Shown here in pieces: positions 23,699 to 34,669 of a DNA stretch of 64,000 nucleotides. Numbering within the stretch: the first letter of the stretch is position 1; every line of letters starts with the position of its first letter. The notes beneath the pieces are model-generated. The model was not told where the DNA came from. It saw only the letters and a program-made list of their open reading frames with translations, and searched no databases. Source of the DNA: Euptelea pleiosperma (taxonomy: Eukaryota > Streptophyta > Magnoliopsida > Ranunculales > Eupteleaceae); contig CM068540.1 of NCBI GenBank assembly GCA_035048495.1, forward strand, positions 10,958,829 to 11,022,828. Direction: 5' to 3'. A program made the position numbers and the translations under genes.

Positions 23699-26600
23699 AA
23701 TGGCGCCGTTGCTGCTCGAGTGTACGGGAGTGCGAAAAGGAATAAAGACGACAGAAACAGAAAGATCCAGATATTTGGAAACTTTCTATTTGCAAATTTT
23801 TAGCCTTATTTTATTATTATTTTGAATGCCTCCGAAAGCCAGGTGCAAAGTTGTAATTGGACACCTTGAATATTACCATATCTAGATGTGTGTTTGAGGG
23901 TTTTAGAAACTCTCGATTGAGTGCCTAACTCACAAAAAAATGAAAAAATTGAAAAATGGTAGTTTCTATTTCTGCACATTTTAGGATATTCACATATGAG
24001 ATTGCATTTTTGGATACTTTCCGAATCGAAAAATTTCCATTTTTGCACAGTTTCCATTCCTGGAAAATTTCAAATTGGAATTAAGCTTATTTGGAAAGTT
24101 TCCAAATAGGACGAAATTCCATAATTTGCAATTCTTATTTTTAGAGGATTTCTAACTATGGAAGGTCCCCTTTTTGGAAGGTTTCCAACATAGGAAGAAA
24201 TCCTAAATTTAGCAAGTTTTCAGATTTAGGAAACTTCTACTTTTAGAAAAATTTTCTAACTTGGAGAAACTCTTAAATTGGAAAGGTCTATTAGGGGGTT
24301 GATAGTTGTTTAATCAACTCTCATGAATAGTAAATTTCTAATTTACCCTGCCTAATTGATTGATTGATTGATTGCTTACCCACCCAAGGTAGGGACATTC
24401 CAAAAAAATATTCCCACACCCTAGACCCATATCGTATACTAATTCGTATGCAGGATTACAAATCTAACTACGGGTAGGGAGCGAAAGCTCACTAAGGAGG
24501 AGTCGGGCCCATGCTCATGAAGGATACCCCTCCCTACCCCCAGCAAGCGACCCCGTGGCGTGGCCCCTTCGGGAGGTAAGTCTCTATCCTCGCCTTGAGT
24601 GCGATATTGAGCAGTTGAATGATTATTGTGCCGCATGTCCATTTGGTTTTTAGCATCAACTTATACGACTTGCGTGGTGTGGCCATTACTCAATCAACCT
24701 TAAGAGAGCAGACTTAGCTCCAAAATTGAAACTAGGGGGATTTCATCACCCACCTCATCACTTTAACTTATTTGATCCCAAGGCTCCATTTAATTAAAAA
24801 GAATCAAGAAGTAGAGCCAATTAGCCCGGTGTTCAAGGAAAAATTCACACAAAGTGAACCCGCTTAACATCCAATCAAAGTAAGACCACGAGCGCAGGTC
24901 GCTGTTGTCTAACACACCCATAGGTCCCTGCTACTCAAGTACACTGAGCTCGATGTGGTATCTTGGACTATTCGGCGGTTAGTTGCGTGTGGACTAGGAA
25001 CACGCACCAACCCTAGCTTAACCTGAGGGAACACTCTTCTTAAACACTTGACCAATTCGATTAGTCTGGGACGTACTTAAGACAGCAATTGTGTCGCACA
25101 TTTGTCTAGGCTTCGGATTGCATTGTTGTTGACTAGAGTTAGTACTAAAGGATTCTCTCTGAAGAATGTAGCCTAGTGAGAACCTCTGAGTGCAAATAGT
25201 TAGAGTGGTCTGCCGACTGTCATAATCTACCATACCCCACAAACTAACAAGATAAATCCTCAAACTTATCCTAATTTGGTTTAGACATAGGATTATCTTG
25301 CTTGCTCTATGTACATCATTTAGGATCACTACTCCAGTGTCTCCTTGTAACCTAGTCTAGGGCTTATTTATATGGGTTCAACTGCCACATTGTTTGACTC
25401 GATCTGAGAGTCCTTCCATCATCAACACCCTTCCCTTGCCATTGGTCTCTTACTGATTAGAGACCAGGCAGACGGATCTCATCAATCCAATCTCTAACGA
25501 CTGATGATCATTTCAGTCTCATTGCATTTTATGTTGGATAGGGGTGCTTACTGTCAACCACTAGAGTCTGCTCTACTAAATCCATCCCCGATACACATTG
25601 TGTCTTTGGCTCTACTAACCATGGTCAGAAAATCCCTTGCTAGGTCTCTTACTGATGAGAGACCCACTACTGATCTCCCATACCCGCTCCTCTTTATCAG
25701 TTTGCGGCTCTGCTAACCACGGCCAGAGAACCCTCTCACTCTTCACTGAGAAAGAACCTACCTGTACTACTGCTAGGTTGGGTTAGCTCGATTGGAAGCA
25801 TTCTTGCTCCAACTGATGAGCTGGATGACTGATAACTCACTAAGTCTCCCTGTGATTCAAATTGGTTGGGGGTGCTTATCACCCCCATTGTGTCTAGCTG
25901 AAGACGTAAAACTTAGCGCTTTCAGAAAGACAATTCTGATTTCCTAGTTACATGAGTCGCATGCATTGTTATATCTCTCTGTCATATAGGTACACTCACT
26001 ACAGATAATCTTCCAATACCAGACAGTATTCATTTCATGCTCCATTGGTAACATCCTCCTTATTCCTTGCATCATTCTCGTTATTTCATCAATTTTTGTC
26101 CCGGTCATGAGCACTGGGGACGGTGCTATAGTTTGGTTGGGGGTGGGTATTTACCAAAACTCATGTATTCATTTTGATAAATATATATCTATAGATATAA
26201 AAAAGAAAAAAATCTTATTTTTGGGTGATTTCCGATGTTTTCCAAAGTTTTTTTAAAATTTCAAAAATGTGTCAAATACCCTAACTCGGATTAGCTGAAA
26301 ACCTTCGTTAAGTCTTTTTCGAAAGGATGACATTTTCTAAAAAGTGTTACCTATTAGCTTTGAGTTCAATTTAAGTCAAGCAGTACTACATTGATGTCGG
26401 ACACTTAGAAAAACTCAAATTTTGCACAATTGTACACTATCAACATCAGAATCATCCTAAGTTTAGAAACTCTAGAGATCCTGTGAGAAGAATTGTGGAG
26501 ACCTAACCCAGTGAGCTTTCGAGCCTTTAATCATTTCAGAGGGTTATACAACAATCTTGAGTAACAAGATGACTCACTATTCTTCATGCCCGCAATATTC

Positions 26601-27744
26601 TTTGAGAGATCTCATTATCTTTTGCTTCGATCATAAAACTCGGAACGACATCAACATTGGATTACTACGACAGAACCTTCTCTATATCCAGTCCAGATAG
26701 TATACATGATAGTGCAAACCCTAGAAAATGATTTAGGCCATTATTCTGAACCGTTCAGCCTTTTTACTCACCTAAATTATACTTCACTAGAAACCCCTTG
26801 AGCCTTTCTTTAAAGCATTAACCAAAATCCCAATCCAACTACGAAAGATGACTAAGCCACCCTACTCTTGAGATGGATAAAAGAATAACTGATATGGGTG
26901 TACCTTGAAAAGAAAAGTAAAGTAGAAAAATCAAAATCAAAAGAAAGTGATTCAAGCTGAAAAGAAATATGAAAAGAAAGTTTGAAAAAGAGCTGAAAAG
27001 AAATTGAGCAGTCTCAGAAATATCGAGAAAAAGGAAAATACGAAAGAAGGAAAACGAAAAGAAATGGTGTTACACTCGCAGGAAAAAAATACAAGAAAAT
27101 AGAGATGTCCTCTCAAGATCTTTGAAATCCTGTATCCTTTTATTTTTCTACACCGGACCTAAGCCTCATTACAACCCAAGAAAGTCCTACTTGATTCTAG
27201 GATAGCACGATCATAAAATGTGGAGATTGGAGAAGGAGAAGCTATAGAGTTTGATCTGACTTTCCCGAGTGAAGTGGTATTCTAATCATGAGATCTTCTT
27301 CTGTTAAAGATGTCCTTCCTTCAAATAATACATATGTGAGATCTTTACTTTTATATATCAACACATCTCCTTACATATAAATTGAGAGAAAAAAAGAAAA
27401 TCCTTCTTGTGTGATTCCATTCTGAATGCTAAACATGTGAGATTTGAGGTCGAGGCTTTAAAACTTAGAGGTGATCTGAAAATCTATACTGTCGGATGAT
27501 AAATATGTTGAGCACACACACACGCAGAGTATAACTATTCTAGGTCATGATTATCGGTTTGTAGTCTTGCCAAACTTTCCAACTCTTTGCTAGCCTATAA
27601 CTATTATTGCATCCATTTGATGATTTGACGAACGGTGTTTTCCCTGAGCTAATATGAAAAAGTGTGCAGCATGTGCAGAGCCCTTTTAAGCTCATTTGTT
27701 TCACACTAATTGCCAATGATTGGCGATATGCTGGTTGGGGGTTG
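23699..27744 (+). mobile_element. Internal region of the composite element (ORF deleted)
   Basis: This 4046-bp internal region lies between LTR 1 and LTR 2. A primer-binding-like TGGCGCCGTTGC is at 23701-23712. The order of landmarks follows the intact minus-strand element: A/T-rich TTTCC-repeat leader (23760-24290), the GTGGCGTGGCC segment (about 24552), the CGGCGGTTAGTTGCGTGTGG segment (24972), the GGTCATGAGCACTG segment (26102), an A/G-rich tract (26880-27080) and the terminal polypurine-like tract (27733-27742). About 1.6 kb is missing compared with the intact copy, and the loss falls on the 610-codon ORF: only about 130 bp of its 3' part survives around 25690-25750. Confidence 0.85.
23701..23712 (+). 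other. Primer binding site, tRNA-Asp-like
   Basis: TGGCGCCGTTGC begins 2 nt after the LTR end and is complementary to the 3' end of plant tRNA-Asp as I remember it (ending GCAACGGCGCCA). This primer is common in Ty3/gypsy elements of the Athila/Tat type. Confidence 0.7.
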
Positions 27745-28303
27745 TGATATTCACTTAAAACAGCGTATTTTTTACTATTATCCTCTAAGCCTTATCACAC
27801 TCTCCTACGTAAAACTACTCTACTTATTGACTTTTCTACGTAAGAGTCTCTTCTGTTGCGTACAACACACTTTTCTGGACGAAATAGTATATTTGCATAC
27901 ATTAAACACATTTTTGAAAGTCTAGATATAAAGTCGTTCTGATTAAGTCTCATTACGCGCTTCTTTTGTCGCAGGAAACTCGATTGGAGAATTTTAGGGA
28001 TTGTGGACCCATAACTGACTGTCGGAGCCTTTGATCACAGCATAGAGAGCCAGTGGACTTAGACAAGAAGATATAGGTCAAAGACCGGAAGAACCAGGGC
28101 GTCGGGAAAGCCTGAGAGAAAATCAAGAGACAAGCCTTCAAAGAAGAAACTAAGGAGATTAAAGCTTACCACTAACAAGATGAGGACTTGCTCAGTTGGT
28201 AAAGCATGCAGAAGACCAAGTCAAAGACCAGGGTTCAAAACCCTCTGTTAGCATTTTCTCTTCATATTTTTATAATAATCTCTCTCTCCTCTCTCTAAAC
28301 CCT
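27745..28303 (+). repeat. LTR 2 of the composite element, 5' part
   Basis: Starts TGATATTCACTT directly after the polypurine-like tract and follows LTR 1 up to the CT-rich segment ending ACCCT, where solo LTR C is inserted. It contains the tRNA-like module at 28183-28252. It resumes after 43229; the two parts total about 3428 bp, close to the 3447 bp of LTR 1. Confidence 0.88.
28183..28252 (+). other. tRNA-like module (A box and B box) in LTR 2
   Basis: TGCTCAGTTGGTAAAGC (28189-28205) matches the A-box/D-arm consensus better than the copy in LTR 1. The T arm with B box GGTTCAAAACC is at 28232-28242. Confidence 0.6.
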
Positions 28304-29417
28304 TGATATTCGCTCAAAAGTGCTTATTTTAAGCAATTATCCTTTTAGCATTATCGCACTCTCCTACGTAAAACTGCTCTAATTATCCACTTTTCTACGT
28401 AAGAGTCTATCTCATTGCGTAGAACACACTTTTCTGGACGAAATGGTATATTTGCATGCATTAAACACATTTTCGAAAGTCTAGACATGAAGTCATTCTA
28501 ATAGAGTCTCATTACGCGCTTCTTCTGTCGCAGGAAACCCCGATGGGACAATTCTCGAGACTTGCAAGCCCACATCGATCAGGAAAGCCCATTATCAAAG
28601 CTTAAAGAGCCCACATGCTATGACTAGAAGATATGGGCCAAATATGGGCTGAATAAGAGGACCAAAAAGCCGGCCCAAAGAACGAAGAGAGTAGGAGAGC
28701 CAATGACCAAGAGACGGACCAAAGCGTTTAAAGCCACATGAGTCAGCAAAGAATGATGGTCGACTCTACTGGAGAAGCGTGAGGATGGTCACAGTGAAGA
28801 CCAGGGTTCCAGACCCTCCGCCAGTGCTTTTCTCTCTATTTTCTGATACTTTCTCTCTCATCTTTCCTTATTCTCTCTCTCTCTTCATCTCTCGGTCCTC
28901 GAATCTACTGACCTAACCCCAGAACTCCTGCCCATCGGCTCTATCTCATCTCCCTTAGCTTTCTGACCGTTGGATCTTCCATCGGACCGTTGGATCTTCA
29001 ATCGGACCGTTGGATCTCTCTAGATCTGTCGATCTACCAATCTGAGTCCCAATCAAGTCACCATCCATCCGATCGCCATCAGACTGTCTGTCACATCATC
29101 TTGTGAGACGATGGACATCATCAATCCATGTGGGCCAGTAGCCGGGCCCATCATCATCGACCCGCTGTCCGACCAGTTAGTGGACCCCGTGAATTTCCAA
29201 ATAATTCTAATTAAATTTTAAAAAATGGAGGGTCCACTAATTGGGGAGATTCCCCATAAAAAAGTAGGTTTTTACTTAAAAAAAAAAAAAAAAAAAAATA
29301 TTTTTCGTATTTTTTATTTTCAAAAAATACCCTATTTCCATTAAAGGAAATAGGGAGCTTTAAAAGGAGAAGGATAGGGGTTCATTCGAACCCTAATCCC
29401 TCTCCCATCTTCACCTC
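28304..29417 (+). mobile_element. Solo LTR C, 5' part (TSD ACCCT)
   Basis: Starts TGATATTCGCTC. ACCCT at 28299-28303 is repeated at 43230-43234 after the 3' part, so C inserted into LTR 2. This part runs to ACCTC (29413-29417), the insertion site of the complete minus-strand element. It carries the U3 block, the degenerate B box (near 28806), an A-run (29278-29299) and the start of the leader. Confidence 0.92.
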
Positions 29418-30762
29418 TGAAACTAGGGTATTTCCGCGTCGTTGATTACGGAAACCCTAACTTCAACACAATTTGTAATATTATCCGATTATCCTGTAAA
29501 ATTCAAAGATTCTGTATAGGGATTCGTGTCGGATGTCGATCCGCACTCGGGATTAGTTGGATTAGCGCAATAATGAACATAAAATGATGGGAAATTTGCA
29601 GAGAACGTAACTCAATCACACTTAATTCATATTTATTTAACTGAACTTGTCTCTTACAATGAAAATCAAATAAAAATAACTAAACTAGAAAGCATTAAAA
29701 GAGATTATGGTTAGAGAGAGAAGGTGAAAGAAGAGAGAGAGAAACTAGAGAGAATGAGTTCTAGAGAGAGACTAAAGAGAGAGAAAGAGGTAAGATTCTA
29801 GAGAGAGAAAATTAAAACTACAAAATTTTTAGAGAAAGAAATGGATGGAGAGAGATATGAATTGAGAGAAAGACAACCTAGAGAGAGAAATCAAGAATAG
29901 GAGAGAGAAAATAGAGAGAGAAGGTGAGGAAAGGCCTAGAGAGAGGAAGAGAGTGAGAAGATCTAGAGAGAGAATCTAAAGAGAAGGATAAAGAATGGAG
30001 ATGAAACCTACCTTGTGGTCTTACCATGAAGTGGAGATCGACCGGCAAAGAGAACCTGCCATTGGAGTGATGATGCTCCGATCATTGATGGTCAACCAAG
30101 TGGGAAGCCCAAAGAGGGTGCATGGTGTGATTCTTGTGGGCTATGGAGCCATTGCTATGGTTGGTGGGGAGGAAAAGAACGGTGATGCTTCCTTCACCGT
30201 TCGCTAACGGGGTGAAGGACGATGATGAGCAAGGCGTTGCTGGTGTGGACAAGAGATGAAGACCGAGGTTGGAGCAGCATGGAGGAGCTTCTGTGGTACA
30301 GATAACGGCTCGAAAGGGAATCCGCAGGGTCTTTCGTGGAAGGAACCGCAAGGAAGGAAGGAGGGGTGCGAGAGTTACAGACCTGCGAGTTGCATGCTTG
30401 CCCGGCGAAATAGGGGAGGTGACGTTTGGAGGGGCAGCAGATGCTGGGATTGCTACTATAGGCGGCAGCAACGGTGGGAGGTGATGGTTGAGGCACTGCT
30501 GCAAGGCAGGCAGAGGGCAGTGAGCTGTGGAGCCGTTGCTGTGCAGGTTTGTGCCGGCTTCAATGAGGTTGCCGGACTGGTTCACCAGTCCGGCGTGGGA
30601 AGGAGCAAATGATGGAAAGGGTTGCTGGGTTTGAAGCTATGGCGTTTTAAGAAGAGAAGAAGAATGAGAAGATAAGGAGATGCAGGGGCGGTAGAGAAGA
30701 AGAAGAAAGAAGAGAAAGAAAGGGAGAGGAAGAAGGGGAGATGGACGATTTTAATGGAGTTC

Positions 30763-30789
30763 GCCGGAGTTGCAAGTTGCAACTCCGGC
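30763..30789. repeat. Perfect palindrome, 13-bp arms, 1-nt loop
   Basis: GCCGGAGTTGCAA, G, TTGCAACTCCGGC. The identical copy in the other LTR is at 39645-39671. Confidence 0.95.
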
Positions 30790-30904
30790 AAGAGGAAGGT
30801 ACAGGCGGTGTTCTTGTGGTGCAGCCTGCAAGCACCGATGCAAAGACGAACGTGGAGGCTAGGTGAAAAAAAATAGCAACGTGGTTGCTGGTTGGTGGTG
30901 GAGG

Positions 30905-30928
30905 CCGGAGTTGCAGCAGCAACTCCGG
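30905..30928. repeat. Perfect palindrome, 10-bp arms, 4-nt loop
   Basis: CCGGAGTTGC, AGCA, GCAACTCCGG. The copy in the other LTR is at 39787-39810. Confidence 0.95.
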
Positions 30929-31089
30929 TATGAACGTGAAAAGAAGAAAAAGAAGACGCAGCAGAAGAAGGAGAATAAGAAGAAGAAGAAAGGGAAGAGA
31001 GGAAGAGGAAAGAAGAGAAGGGAGAAGAAGAGGGGGAGGACCCTCACCAGCTCGCTGTGGTGAGGACGGTGGTGGCGCTCGGTTCGCCG

Positions 31090-31117
31090 GCCGGAGTTGC
31101 AGACCAGCAACTCCGGC
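31090..31117. repeat. Perfect palindrome, 11-bp arms, 6-nt loop
   Basis: GCCGGAGTTGC, AGACCA, GCAACTCCGGC. The copy in the other LTR is at 39972-39999. Confidence 0.95.
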
Positions 31118-31129
31118 AATCAGAAAAAG

Positions 31130-31178
31130 AAAACGAAAAAGAAGAAGAGGAGGAGGAAGAGGAGAAAAAGAAAGAGAA

Positions 31179-31213
<35 letters not shown>

Positions 31214-31214
31214 A

Positions 31215-31245
<31 letters not shown>

Positions 31246-31285
31246 AAGAAGAAGAAGAAGAAGAAGAAGAAGAAGAAGAAGAAGA
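31130..31285. repeat. (AAG)n microsatellite in the 3' LTR
   Basis: Nearly pure AAG/GAA units. It is 12 bp longer than the same tract in the 5' LTR (40012-40155), which accounts for the length difference between the LTRs. Confidence 0.95.
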
Positions 31286-32691
31286 CGTTCCCCTCCTCAC
31301 CGGCGATGGCACGCCGGAGGAGAAGAAGAAGAAGAAAGGGAAGCGGAAGAAGAGGTGTCCGAGCGGCGGGGGAGGAAGCCGAGAGATCCCGAGGGTTTTT
31401 CAACCCTCTCCTTAAGTAGAAACCGTGGGTTTCTACACTTAGAAACTCACGGTTTCTAAAAAAAAAAAATTCATTTTTTTATTTTTTTATTATTATTTTA
31501 TTTTAATTTTTATTTTTGAAAAGTGATAAGTGGGTTACGGGCTTGGGCTCGTGGGCTATTTGGCCATGACCACCAGGCCAAAAGCTGATGCCACGTGTTG
31601 GCCAGTGGTTGGCCGAGAGATGACGCCACGAGTCGGCCAGTGGTTGGCCAATGGGAATGCTCAAAATCGTGGGCCCAGAGTGCATCGGCCATGGGCCAGA
31701 AGGTAGGTGAGAAGGATAGTGGGCCACTGGGCTCGATGGATGTGGGTTAGGGTGCGTTTGGTTGCCAGGGGAGAAAAATGCATTTTTCCCCTTGAAATAC
31801 CCATCAAGGAAAGATGTATTTTCCTTTCTTCGGAAATCGAGCTCTACGCTCTCAACCACGATCAATAATCTGAGGCATTACTCTACAATTAAACCTGCCT
31901 TAGGGACTGATATTTTACACTGGAGATCGGGTGGTTGATAGGATGGATGATCGACTGATCAGTAGCATGATCGGATGGTCGGATGCATAGAATTGATAGA
32001 TCACATGGCGATCTATAGAGATTCAACGGCCCGATGGAAGATCCAACGGTCAGAAAGCTAAGGGAGATGAGACAGAGCCAATGAGCAGGAGTTCTGGGGT
32101 TAAGTCAATAGATTCGAGGACCGAGAAATGAAGAGAGAGAAAATAAGGAGAGATGAGAGAGAAAATATCAGAAAAAGTATTGGCAGAGGGTCATGAACCC
32201 TGGTTTTCCATTGTTCTTCACTTGAGCTTTGCCAGTAGAGCAGGCCATCATTTGATGTGGCTTTAAATGCTTTGGTCCTTCTCTTGGTTATCAGCTCTCC
32301 CGCTCTCGTGGTTCCTTGGGCCAGCTCTTCGATCCTCTTTTTCAACCGGTATTTGGCCCATATCTTCTAGTCATAGCCTGTTGGCTCTTTAAGCTTTGAT
32401 AATGGGCTTTCATGATCGATCTAGGCCCGCAAGTCTCGAGAATCATCCCATCGGGGTTTCCTGCGACAGAAGAAGCGCGTAATGAGACTTTATCAGAACG
32501 GCTTAATATCTAGACTTCCGAAAATGTGTTTAATGCATGCAAATATACCATTTCGTCCAAAAAAGTGTGTTCTACGCAACAGAAGAGACTCTTACGTAGA
32601 AAAGTAGGTGAATAGAGTATTTTACGTAGGAGAATGCAATAACGCTAAAAGGATAATTGCTTAAAATAAGCACTTTTGAGCGAATATCACA

Positions 32692-32701
32692 ACCCCCAAC
32701 C
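32692..32701 (-). other. Polypurine-like tract next to the 3' LTR
   Basis: Read on the minus strand it is GGTTGGGGGT, 2 nt before the LTR start. It is not a pure purine run, but its position is that of the plus-strand primer. Two internal copies occur at 34308-34317 and 34593-34602. Confidence 0.6.
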
Positions 32702-34669
32702 AGCATATTGCCAATCCTTGGTAATTAGTGCGAAATAAATGAGCTTAAAAGGGCTCTGCACATGCTGCACACTTTTTCATATTAGCTCCGGGAAAACACC
32801 GTTCGTCAAATTATTGAATGGATGCAAAAACAGTTACATGCTAGCGAAGAGTTTGAAAGTTTTGGCAAGACTACAGACTGATAATCATGACCCAGAATAG
32901 TCAGACTCTGCGTGTGTGTGTGCTCAACATTCTCATCATCCGACAGTAAAGATTTCCAGATCACCTCTAAGTTTTTCTGCCTCGACCTCAAATCTCACAT
33001 GTTTAGCACTCAGAAAAGAATCACACAAGAAGGGTTTTCTTCTTTTCTCTCAATTTATATGTGAGGAGATGTATTTAATATAAAGAGGCAAAAGATCTCA
33101 CATATGTTTTATTTGAAGGAAGGACATCTTTAACAGACGGAGATCTCATGATTGGAATACCACTTCACTCGGGAACGTCAGATCAAACTCTATAGCTTCC
33201 CTTTCTCCAATCTCCACATTTTATGATCGTGCTATCCTAGAATCAAGTAGGACTTTCCTGGGTTGTAATGAGGCTTAGGTCAGGTGTAGAGAGATAAAGG
33301 AATACAGGATTTCAAAGATCTTGAGAGGATATTGCCATTTTCTTGAATTTTTCCTACTACGTAACACCATTATCTGGTTCTTTTTCCTTTTCTTCATATT
33401 TTTCTCTTTTTCTTGATATTTCTGAGACTGCTCAATTTCTTTTCAGCACTTTTTCATACTTTCTTTCCATATTTTGTTTTCAGCTTGAACCACTTTCTTT
33501 TTCTTTTGATTCTTCTTCTTTACTTTTCTTTTCATGGTACACCCATATCAGTTATTCCTTTTTCCATCTCAAAATAAGGGTAGCCAGTCATGCTTCTTAG
33601 CTATACTGGATTTTATGTTGATGGGTTTAAAAAGGCTTTTATAGAAGGGTTCAAGGGGTTTCTAGTGAAGTATAATTCAGGTGAGTAAAAAGGCTGAATG
33701 GTTCAGAAAAAATGGCCTAAATCATTTTCTAGGGTTTGCACTATCATGTATACTGTCTTGACTGGATACAGAGAAGGTTCTGTCGTAGTAATCCAGTGTT
33801 GATGTCGTTCCGAGTTTTATGATCGAAGCAACAGATAATGAGATCTCTCAACGAATATTGCGGGCATGAAGAATAGTGAGTCATCTTGTGACTCAGAATT
33901 GTTGTATAACACTCTGAATTGATTAAAGGTTCGAAAGCTCACTGGGTTAGGTCTCCACAATTATTCTCACAGGGTCTCTAGAGTTTCAAAACTTAGGATG
34001 ACTCTGATGTTGATAGTGTACAATTGTGCCAAATCTGAGTTTTTCTGAGTTTTCAAACCTGCTGTAGTCACGCTTGAATTGACTCAACGCTAACTTTAAA
34101 CAAAAATTGACATCCTCAATACTGACTTAACGGAGGTTTTCAGCTAATCAAAGTCAGGGTATTTGACACATTTTTGAAATTCTAGAAAACTTTTGGAGAA
34201 CATCGGAAATCACCCCAAAAACAACACATTTTTTTATTTTTTTATTTTTTTTTATTTTTTTTTATTTTTTTTTATCAAAATGAAGACATGAGTTTTGGTA
34301 AATACCCACCCCCAACCAAAATACAGCACCGTCCTCGGTGCTCATGACCGGGACATAAAATGATGAAAAATCAGTGATGATGATGCAAAGGTTCAGGGAG
34401 GATGTTACCAAGTCAGCAGAAACTCGACAGTGTGATACCTGATGATCGGAAGAATGAATGTACCTGCATTTTCAAAGATATAACAGTAATAACAAATGCA
34501 TGAGACTCATGTATTCTAGGAATACCGGAATTGCCTTTCCGAAAGCGCTAAGTTTTACGTCTTCAGCCAGACATGACGGGGGTATATCAAGTACCCCCAA
34601 CCAGGATAAAACTCATGGAGACTGAGTGAATCTGCAGTCTTCCTGACACCTAAGGTGGAATAGAGACAA
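32702..34669 (-). other. Non-coding 3' internal region of the complete element
   Basis: About 2 kb between the ORF stop and the 3' LTR with no family-like frame. It contains a pyrimidine-rich tract (about 33340-33540; A/G-rich on the element strand), a T-rich run (34230-34275) and two internal polypurine-like copies. The order of blocks is the same in the plus-strand copies at 25860-27744 and 16848-20251, so it is conserved although non-coding. Confidence 0.75.

Larger units (their letters stand above)
29418..32689 (-). repeat. 3' LTR of the complete element
   Basis: 3272 bp; on the minus strand it starts TGATATTCGCTC (at 32689) and ends CCCTAGTTTCA (at 29418). It differs from the other LTR by eight substitutions that I could count (for example near 30823, 31008, 31572, 31756, 31854, 32348, 32430 and 32569) and by 12 bp in the (AAG)n tract. 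It contains three perfect palindromes (30763-30789, 30905-30928, 31090-31117), CTCTCTCTAG arrays (about 29700-29980, seen as AGAGAGAG) and the U5 hairpin (29526-29546). Confidence 0.95.

Noticed and set aside
30082..30585. 167-codon minus frame identical in both LTRs (also 38964-39467)
   Set aside because: Identity reflects LTR identity. The frame lies in the leader, has no family motif and is not kept in the other LTRs.
30647..31312. Long Ser/Leu/Lys/Arg/Glu/Phe-rich frames on both strands, and their copies at 39529-40329
   Set aside because: All derive from the (AAG)n tract and neighbouring purine-rich LTR DNA.
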